A stretch of 64,000 nt of DNA from Loripinus fragilis (taxonomy: Eukaryota; Mollusca; Bivalvia; Lucinida; Lucinidae): NCBI GenBank assembly GCA_964019695.1, contig OZ026526.1:14660754-14724753 (forward strand), read 5' to 3'. Below the pieces are notes generated by a model. That model had not been told where the DNA came from. It did not search any database and saw nothing but the letters and a program-made list of their open reading frames with translations. Both the position numbers and the translations under genes were made by a program. Positions 56,694 to 64,000 of this stretch are shown here, piece by piece. Each line of letters begins with the position of its first letter. Within the stretch, counting starts at the first letter, position 1.

Positions 56694-57126
56694 CTGCAAA
56701 AAAAAGAGAAAGACATTTTTGTGGCATGCCATGATAAAAATAATTATTAATCAACTACTATACACTGCATGGATTTCTATATTGACCGAAGATCATTCAG
56801 GGTTTTTTTGGGGTGCTCTCAGGGGCCATAATTCGGCCCAGTTCCCAATGGTTACAGGTACACTAGGGTTGTTTTCTCTAACTGCCACATCGTGTTTGTT
56901 CCAAGGGCCCGGTGTTGGACAGTGCCAGTCTTACAGTGATTCACTGAAGGACTTAGGTACTTGCTGTAAGCCCTCTACTTACATTCTGTAACATTCATTT
57001 TAGTCTATCTATCTTCGTTTACTGGCTCGATCGAACACCAACATTACGCCAAGTCAAGTGAAATAAAATCTAAGAAACTTAAAGAAGTGATGCCTGCAAA
57101 ACTTGCAAGTATACAGTAGATCTAGA
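56694..57126. other. Sequence upstream of visible exon 1, nothing recognised
   Basis: The pyrimidine tract of the exon's acceptor is at its start. A search by eye for a short first exon with ATG, the right phase and a donor found no convincing candidate here. Confidence 0.45.
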
Positions 57127-57325
57127 TGTGCGGAGGGCAATGGCTTGGTTACTGGTTAGTTGAGTGCTAGACTGGTGATTGAAGGGTTGCTATGCGAGCA
57201 TCACCACTGGAGAAATCCTTGAGCAAGACACTTTACCTGCTGCCTACTGGTTCAATCCAGGAGGACCAGTCCCGACATTGGCTGAAATATGACTGAGACG
57301 TAAAGAATCAAAACAAACAAAGATC
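57127..57325 (+). repeat. SINE1, diverged full-length copy
   Basis: Degenerate head GGTTACTGGTTAGTTGAGTG, body ATCCTTGAGCAAGACACTTT and CTACTGGTTCAATCCAGGAG, end GTAAAGAATCAAAACAAACA. Confidence 0.75.
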
Positions 57326-57504
57326 TAGATGTGAAAACATACAAAATAATATAAAGCACAGAGGACTCATAAGCCCGGGCTATGAGCAGCTTGCTTAAAG
57401 CAGGTGATAATGATTGACAACAACAAATAGTTTTTAAGGTTCCTCAGCACACTTTGGCCAATTTTACAACTTATTGCCCATCATATTCAAGACAAACTAG
57501 CTGT

Positions 57505-57790
57505 CTCTTTTGATTCGTCCTCCATAGGGCTGATTAGTTACAAGTGGTTTCTAACTATTGATGCTAAATACAGTTCCGTAAAAGCTTACAACGAGGAGAG
57601 TTCAATTTTTTAGAGAAAAAAATACCCTTTCAGAATATTCCAAATCCATCATCTGCATGTATATTTTGACATTATCCCCTTTCAGGATATGATAAAAATA
57701 CAAACTAAAGCTTCGCACTTGAGTGCACATGATTTCAGACTTTTCAGTACCATACATAGCGGCTCAGTAACAAAATGTCACTTGCGAATG
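57505..57790 (+). repeat. Dispersed repeat X, uninterrupted copy
   Basis: CTCCATAGGGCTGATTAGTT, TGCTAAATACAGTTCCGTAA, AATCCATCATCTGCATGTAT and TGTTACTGAG-like words match, in reverse, the pieces 63878-64000, 61682-61745 and 59786-59883. It shows what repeat X looked like before two insertions. Confidence 0.85.
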
Positions 57791-57819
57791 TACAGTTCAG
57801 TTGAATGGTTTAATAGGTT

Positions 57820-58500
57820 GTTTTGATTCTTTACGTCCCAGCCAACAATTTAGCTCACGTGAGCCAAAGGCTCAAGGTAAGCTATTGTGATTTGTCTTTG
57901 CCTGGTGAGCCTCAGTCTGTCCATAAAACTTTTGCTTTAAAACTCCTCCTGAACCACTGGTCAAAATTAAAAGTATTTCTCAGGAGTATTCCCTATAATG
58001 CCCCTTTTCTAAATTGCACAAATGTTTTCCACTCTGCTTCAGGAACAAGAGGGCTGCAAGAGCCCTAAATATGAAGTCCTCTAAACATCATCTCCTGAAC
58101 CACTGGTCCAAATTCAACATAATTTCACATGAATGTTCCTAATGTTGCCCTCTACTAAAATTGCACAAATAGTATTCTCCGCCAAAGAAAAACGACGGAA
58201 AGAGCTCGAGGTAAGAAATAATGTTAGGCGACATCTCCTACACTAGTGATCTAAACTCAAAATAATTTCACATAAAGGCTCCTATTGGTGTCCTGTACCA
58301 GAATTGCTCAGACCACTCAGGTTGGATGACGGGGCCAAAAAAAAACGAGAAATATTTTTAAATGATATCTCTTTAGTCATTGGCCAAAACATCACCCTAT
58401 GTGCCAGGATTCTGGTGAGCGATCTAGGGTCATAGGGCCCTCTTGTTCAGTCGTGCCAGGATGTGTCTTCTTTAGTTGAACCAGTACTAAGCAGTGGATA
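57820..58500 (-). repeat. SINE1 3' fragment split by an insertion
   Basis: TTGATTCTTTACGTCCCAGC and CAACAATTT end at 57851. The fragment resumes at about 58448 with TTCAGTCGTGCCAGGATGTG and AGTTGAACCAGTACTAAGCA. In intact SINE1 copies these two parts are contiguous. Confidence 0.8.
57852..58447. mobile_element. ~600-bp insertion within SINE1
   Basis: Begins AGCTCACGTGAGCCAAAGGC and ends GGTCATAGGGCCCTCTTG with a GGGCCC palindrome near the end. Inside are degenerate repeats of CTCCTGAACCACTGGTC and AAATTGCACAAATG. No clear inverted ends or target duplication, so the class is unknown. No open frame with known relatives. Confidence 0.65.
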
Positions 58501-58689
58501 ATTTTTGCCTTTTCAAAATCCAGAGGATCTTTTCTCTGTTGGATCCGCGTATGCCTCATATTAGGCCTACCAGCACCTTACAGAGTGCTTATTTAGAGGC
58601 TCCAATGGAAATGGATTTCTTATAACTACCTGTACACTATGCATATTTAGCCTTATATGCATAATTTAAATAGAACGCGCAGTCGATGG

Positions 58690-59335
58690 GGCGCCATCGC
58701 AAATCCCCACAGCTCAAGTTTTTGACACCCACCACCCCCCAAGTCCCACCCCTGGGGCATGACCCAGGCGACATTATGATAAATCCGTTTGATTTGTTTT
58801 ATAACGTATTTGTGAGAACACACAAAGTTTGGTACAAAAATCTTCGAAATTTATTTTGTAATTGAAATTTAAGGTTATTCGACCTTTTGACCTCACCTAA
58901 AGATCACCAAGTTGACCACAGGGTAAAAAGTTGACTTGCATTCTGTTTTACTCATCATCTCTGTCAATTTGATATGCCACATTACCATTTTGACCCCCTG
59001 GGCATCCCCTGCTTCCCCATGTAACACCCCTGACATCAGATAAAAAATCACGTTCGATATGTTTCATATCTTTTATTTGTAAGAACAGACACAGTTTTGT
59101 ATAAAAACTTTGGAATTGACTTTGTCATTGTAATTTAATGATATTTGATCTTTTGACCCCTCCCCAGGGCCCCAGGGGGCGGGACCCAAAATTAGTTTGC
59201 TGTTGCATGCCCAATTGATGTTAGTGACTCACACACCAAATTTGTTTGGATTTCGTCCAGTGGTCTAGGAGGAAAGAGCATTACGGACGAGCCGACTTAT
59301 GGACAGATGGACAGAAGCGATATTACAATAAGTCC
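58690..59335. repeat. Degenerate two-unit tandem repeat with a GGACGA/GGACAG tail
   Basis: TTTGATTTGTTTTATAACGT and TCGATATGTTTCATATCTTT parts, each followed by AAAAATCTTCGAAATTTATT or AAAACTTTGGAATTGACTTT and ATTCGACCTTTTGACCTC or ATTTGATCTTTTGACCCC, ~290 bp apart. It ends in a GACGAGCCGACTTATGGACA tail, the same tail style as 44267-45222. Confidence 0.65.
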
Positions 59336-59554
59336 TTTGCTTTTTTGTTTTTGTTTTCAAAAAGAGCGTGTGAATAAACATAAAATGCCTCCTAAACTTT
59401 TTTCCTAATTATATCTCATATCTGCTCCTTGAACATTTTGTAGCACACAAAGAGAGTGCGGTAAAATGGTGCATGTCATGCGACATTTCATTACATGAAA
59501 AATTAAGGATTTCCCAGTTCATTATGGATTTACCCATGTATTCGGGGAAAAACC

Positions 59555-59785
59555 CCTAACACCTAAATGGGTAATTTTACAAACAGCAGAGACCCAGATG
59601 AAATGCCGCATAATGCGTTTTTCATCTAAGATTACACTGTTTGTAAAGGTAAAATAAATATTCAGACAAAAGAATACAATCTTAATTTTAAGTATAACCT
59701 GACACCCCTATGTACTATGGATTATTTGATACACTTTGCCAAAAGGAAGAATCCATAATATATAAAGGAATAAAAATTCAGTGAT
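59555..59785. repeat. Family T repeat, copy 3
   Basis: AAATGGGTAATTTTACAAAC, AGACCCAGATGAAATGCCG, ACCTGACACCCCTATGTACT and AGGAAGAATCCATAATATAT. Confidence 0.65.
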
Positions 59786-60002
59786 GTGCCTGTGTACTGA
59801 TTTTATTACTTAGCCAGTATGTATGTTACTGAAATAGTGTGCACTCAGGTGAGACCTTTAGAAATATATTAATATACATATTACAAGGGGCGTTCAAAAA
59901 TAATGCAAGTTGAATTGTTTCTGAGTCACTGTTTGCATTAAATTTGTGATAGTTTTTCGTGGTCTGCCCTTAAAAATATTCTCCATCTACCTGAAAGTGG
60001 GC

Positions 60003-60081
60003 CAAGTTGTCCGAGTCAACTCGTCCCCTAGGTCAACTCGTCCTAGGGTCAACTCGCTCGGGTCAACTCGTCCCGTTCATA
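60003..60081. repeat. Short tandem repeat GTCAACTCGTCC
   Basis: Five imperfect units with spacing 12-19 bp. Inside the mariner-like element and not found elsewhere in the window. Confidence 0.85.
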
Positions 60082-60827
60082 TATGCATGGGAGACGTTAC
60101 ATACATTGACACATGAGCATGTAGACAAAATTTTGGGAATACAAATGGTACTCTGGTGAGTGTACTATGTTCAGATTAGCCTACGCTTCCTACTACAAAC
60201 TGGTACTTCCGAGCAAGGACAAAGACCCTGGCCTTAGCCATTATTTCATTATAAGAGAATGGTCATTATTTATCAGCAGGGGTTGGGGGTGGTGGTGATG
60301 TGGAACCCCAGCTGATAAATAATGATCGTTCCCTAAATGAACCTTTGGCCCTGTCATGTTAGTATAAGAATATCCTTAGTTATCAGCTGAGCCAATTTGT
60401 ATAGGGAAGCACAGGCTAATCTGAACGTTTGCTTGTCCCATGTGCGATAAGTAACGCATTTTACCAATCATTAAAAGGCTTTTATTACATCTTTGCAAAC
60501 ATTACATAAGTAGGTAAGGACTACTGTTAAATTTTCCGCAAACCATAATGCACCACCATTGTTGATTAATAAAAACTTTGGAGATCACATAACAGACTAT
60601 TAACCGACCGAGACACCCACCACCCCCACCTCAAATAAAAAAAAATAGGCAACACACAAAAATTATCCATGTTCTATACCTTGAACTTAAAAAAAATACC
60701 TGTACATGCATAAAAATGTACCCCGAAAATAGTCCAGTTTTGTGATGATCCCCAAAAAAGTATCCACAAAATCTGCATTGTCAATAATGATTCAATTTTC
60801 TGACCCCCCCCCCCACCCCACCACCAA

Positions 60828-60871
<44 letters not shown>

Positions 60872-60890
60872 AAATAATAATAATAATAAA
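60828..60890. repeat. AAT microsatellite
   Basis: About 14 uninterrupted AAT units then interrupted ones; creates a poly-Leu frame on the minus strand. Confidence 0.95.
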
Positions 60891-62060
60891 GTAAATAAAT
60901 TAATGTTGAAATTCAAAATTTTAAATCTCCCAAAATTGCAAAATGGGCCAAGCCTTCGTATATGAAAATATTTGAGTACCAGCGCCCGCCCCCTAGGTAT
61001 CCATTGTGCATTAAGTTTCAGATGCTTCTTCAAAATGTTATGAACTTGTGATAACGACTTATTTGTGAACCGGCTTACTGTCTTGTGGTAAACCATGCAT
61101 CTTTTTAGAGCAATTCAAATCAAGGATTTTTTGGATGTTACCTTTTGGGTGGTCATTGTTGTTAATTTGAGGATTACCAGGACGGGCAGCATACCGTTTA
61201 AGCTCTTAAATTTAGTCACTCACCTGTAAACCCTTGTAAAAGTAATTTGGTCCTCCCTATAAATATCCCACACCTCTTATGAATATCCCACGACCTACCT
61301 TATATAGGCCATTATTTCAAGCGCATTATTAGCCTTTTCCCAGGCATATTGCAGCAGGCTTTTGAACAACGTATACTGCACCTAGGTCAGTGAAGTTATA
61401 AAGAGAAATTTCGCTATTCCCTGTGTAACTGCTGGTTGTCAGTCTACTAGTGGTCAGTAAGGTAAATACAGGTAACCAGAACCACCCCGCCACACACACG
61501 CACAATTCCAGGTATTGGTAAGGGGTTGGGGGTACTGGTCATCTGTTTTTCAATTACTGACCACCTGTAAACCAGAACCAGCAATTAATGTAGATCTGAT
61601 CAATGTTACGTTTATCCTTGTCACGGTTTGAGCACTTGGTGTGAGATAAAAATGAACTTGAAATATTTTGAACGCCCCTCATATATCAGGAGAGGGGATA
61701 ATGTCAAAATTTACATGCAGATGGTGGATTTGACATATTCTGAAAGGCAGTGGCTAGAGGTACGGATCCGTACCCCTAGCCTGGGAGGCTAGGGATACGG
61801 ATCCGTACCCCTAGCCTGGGAGGCTAGAGGTACGGATCCGTACCCCTAGTATATTCTACCATGTCAGGCTACAGGTACAGACATATAACCCTGATGAGAA
61901 GTTATCATGATAATAAGTGTTCGAAATTACCTTTTTGTTGTGTTATGAAATACCAATCCGGTAAGTCGCCATTTGCAATGCGAGATAACTCTGTATAGTA
62001 AATATAAAAACGAAACACAAATTCGGAAATGGGGCAAGTGGTGCGGGATTTATGTAGTGT

Positions 62061-62062
62061 TG

Positions 62063-62118
<56 letters not shown>

Positions 62119-62120
62119 TA
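62061..62120. repeat. ATT microsatellite
   Basis: About 19 ATT units at the inner border of the left foldback arm. The right arm has short AAT runs at the mirrored position (63416-63433, 63537-63550). Confidence 0.95.
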
Positions 62121-62279
62121 AAAGGAAGATTAACCTCGAAAGGAATTTGTTTTTGTTGTGAAATGATACAAACTGTCAGGGTCCGTGGAAACACCCCAAA
62201 CCACCTCTAAACCATCCCAAACCACTTTCGTAACTTTTTGTGATAGTATCAATAATTGAAGAAGAATAGATAGATAAGA

Positions 62280-62322
62280 AGAGAGAGAGAGAGAGAGAGA
62301 GAGATAGATAGATAGATAGATC
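62280..62322. repeat. GA and GATA microsatellite
   Basis: GA repeats to about 62304 followed by GATA repeats. Confidence 0.95.
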
Positions 62323-62334
62323 GTATTTTCTAAA

Positions 62335-62890
62335 TTAACGTTGATTTTGGTGCTCATAAGAACCGTCTCATCGAGAAGACTCTTTTTGCGCCAACTATAA
62401 TGCCTGAAATGACTGGAGAATAATTGATCTACGCATTATATTATATCCCACTAAACGGACCGATATTGGTCCGACATTGTGTGCTGCCTGGATTTATTTG
62501 TTAGGTAGGACCTTTAGACGTATGGACAAACTTAATATTTTTAGATCCTTAAGTACTTATGTTACTTCTAAGCATGAAAACACATAATAAAATTGTACTG
62601 ACTGACCAACGGACAGACAGACGGGTGGTGTGTAAAATTGTATTTTCTATCAGTTTTAACGTAAGTTTTTGGTGCTCAAAAGAACCGTCTCATCGTGAAG
62701 ACTCTTTTGAGCACCAAATATGTTTATCTGAAAATATAATAGTTGATTTACGCATTATATCAAAACTAACATCAAAACTAAACATAAAAAGCGGGCCAGG
62801 GTCGGCCCGCCAGCGAAATGCCATTTGAATGGCATTTTGTGGGCGGACCTATGTGGGTCCGACATAGTGTGCTGGCTGGGTTTACTTGTC
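62335..62890. repeat. Two D-M palindrome modules inside the foldback element
   Basis: D palindromes at about 62350-62392 and 62668-62718 (GCTCAAAAGAACCGTCTCAT), each followed by ATTGATCTACGCATTATAT-like and GGTCCGACATTGTGTGCTG-like M sequence. The second M is complete (GGCCATTTGAATGGC-type loop near 62820). A direct duplication ~315 bp apart. Confidence 0.75.
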
Positions 62891-64000
62891 ATGACCTGCA
62901 AAACGAAAAGATAGATTGATTACCTCTGTTCTCTCGTTCCTGTACTCCTGGATTTAAAGTTCTTGCCACCGCGTATACAATAAAATGATATCTCATAATA
63001 CTTCAGACGTTCATTAAGTTTTTTGGATGGCAATTTCGAATTCTAAACAGGAAAAGTCCTCAAACTTTTTCCCTATGTTCAGCATTTGAGCCATTCTGAC
63101 AAAGTGAGACTGAACATAATTTTCTTGGTGTTAGCGTGAATTAGGCGGTTACATCAAAAGTTATTATTATAGGTATAGTTATAGGTCTAGATACTGTTTG
63201 TACGAATTAGGCTAATTAAGTACGTTCTTAAGTTTTTCTGATGTCTTTGAAATTGGACAATCATTGTAATTTGTTCTTTTAAGTTTAAAGATGTTTTTGT
63301 GGTGTGTTACGCCGACCAATTAATCACAGAATGTTGTTCGCACCCTCGCTAATGACACAAACCGAAATTGAAAACAGCAAAAACAAACCATGAATAACAA
63401 GTTTTAATTTGATTCAATAATAATAATAATAATACTACTGTAAGCCCAATATTTACTGTCGTCGCCCTGGGCCCTGTCACCTGTTAAACTAACGGTACCG
63501 AGAGCCAACTCACGACGGTAAACATTGAAGGCATTATAATAATAATAATAACAACAACAACATAACATAAATCCCGCGCCACTTGTCCCAATTCCGAATT
63601 CGTGTCTCGTTTTTGTATTTACTATACAGAGTTATCCCACATTGCAAAAGGCGACTTACTGGACTGGTATTTCATAACACAACAACAAGGTATTTTCTAA
63701 CACTTATCATCATTTCTCATCAGGTTTATATGTCTGTACCTGTAGCCTGACATGGTACAATATACTAGGGGTATGGGTCCGTACCTCTAGCCTCCCAGGC
63801 TAGGGGTACGGATCCGTATCCCTAGCCTCCCAGGCTAGGGGTACGGATCCGTACCTCTAGCCACTGCCATTCTGAAAAGGTATTTTTTTCTCTAAAAAAT
63901 TGAACTCTCCTCGCTGTCAGCTTTTACGGAACTGTATTTAGCATCAGTAGTTAGAGACCGTTTGTAACTAATCAGCCCTATGGAGGTCGAATCAAAAGAG

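Larger units (their letters stand above)
59884..61681. mobile_element. Mariner-like non-autonomous element, ~1.8 kb
   Basis: Left CAAGGGGCGTTCAAAAATAA and right (inward) TGAGGGGCGTTCAAAATATT, followed by shared CAAGTT. TA flanks at 59882-59883 and 61682-61683. The GTTCAAAA end style and TA target fit Tc1/mariner. No transposase frame seen; the inside has simple repeats and an A/T-run ORF of Leu only. Confidence 0.75.
61746..63868. mobile_element. Foldback-type element, 2123 bp, 9-bp target duplication
   Basis: Ends GGCAGTGGCTAGAGGTACGG and exact complement. ATTCTGAAA flanks both sides (61737-61745, 63869-63877) and occurs once in the intact repeat X (57628-57636, complement). Arms of ~320 bp start with 35-bp tandem palindromic units (TACGGATCCGTA and CTAGCCTGGGAGGCTAG, starting at 61761, 61796, 61831). 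The interior has D and M palindromes in two successive D-M modules and ATT microsatellites. No coding capacity, so mobilised in trans if at all; 9-bp duplication suggests a Mutator-type transposase. Confidence 0.9.
59786..64000 (-). repeat. Dispersed repeat X, inverted copy with two insertions
   Basis: Pieces 59786-59883, 61682-61745 and 63869-64000 are collinear with the reverse of the intact copy at 57505-57790. They are separated by the mariner-like element (59884-61681) and the foldback element (61746-63868). X continues to the window edge. Confidence 0.8.

Noticed and set aside
60674..61096. 140-codon minus-strand open frame with a poly-Leu run.
   Set aside because: The Leu run is the AAT microsatellite; flanks are element interior with no transposase motifs.
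61212..61262. A minus-strand segment ending in a strong donor (CAG/GTGAGT) in the right phase to join visible exon 1, reading ITFTRVYR before YRIYIL.
   Set aside because: No ATG between the preceding in-frame stop and the donor, no acceptor, and the segment lies within the mariner-like element. The resemblance to the family's FSRDSWFR is weak.
1..64000. CRISPR-like arrays, because of many evenly spaced repeats.
   Set aside because: Spacing reflects tandem units without unique spacers; the context is eukaryotic and no cas genes are present.

Overview
The window is animal nuclear DNA: AT-rich, intron-rich and packed with short palindromic DNA-transposon relatives and tRNA-derived SINEs. Together with an SLC37 gene of invertebrate type, this suggests a mollusc, most likely a bivalve. 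The phylum is an inference from repeat style and gene structure, not from a marker gene. There is no sign of bacterial, organellar or viral coding content.

One host gene fills most of the window on the minus strand. Seventeen coding exons between 56693 (5'-most visible) and 12728 (stop codon) join in one open frame with canonical GT/AG borders and compatible phases. They encode 634 residues of an SLC37A1/SLC37A2-type glucose-6-phosphate:phosphate antiporter (major facilitator superfamily). All twelve membrane segments are visible. Only the short N-terminus with the initiator Met is missing; its exon was not found and may lie beyond 64000. The loop between membrane segments 6 and 7 is about 205 residues, clearly longer than in vertebrate relatives. 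The last ten codons and the stop lie inside a unit of a tandem repeat that continues into the 3' flank.

Layout. 1-12700: 3' flank of the gene, repeats only, ending with a ~116-bp tandem array interrupted by a 540-bp inverted-repeat element with a 9-bp target duplication. 12728-56693: the transporter gene, with introns of about 0.35 to 6.3 kb loaded with at least twenty repeat families. 56694-64000: 5' flank or first intron. Here one dispersed repeat is present intact (57505-57790) and again inverted, interrupted by a mariner-like element and by a 2.1-kb foldback element, so the intact copy serves as a pre-insertion reference.

Repeat families get arbitrary letters (A, B, C...) so that copies can be cross-referenced; the letters match no database. 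Most were recognised by comparing stretches within the window, so boundaries are usually good to about 5-20 bp. No transposase, reverse transcriptase or other mobile-element protein was recognised. The mobile elements all look non-autonomous. I found no new enzymatic or defence system; the unusual content is the record of nested transposition and the way repeats meet exon borders and the stop codon.
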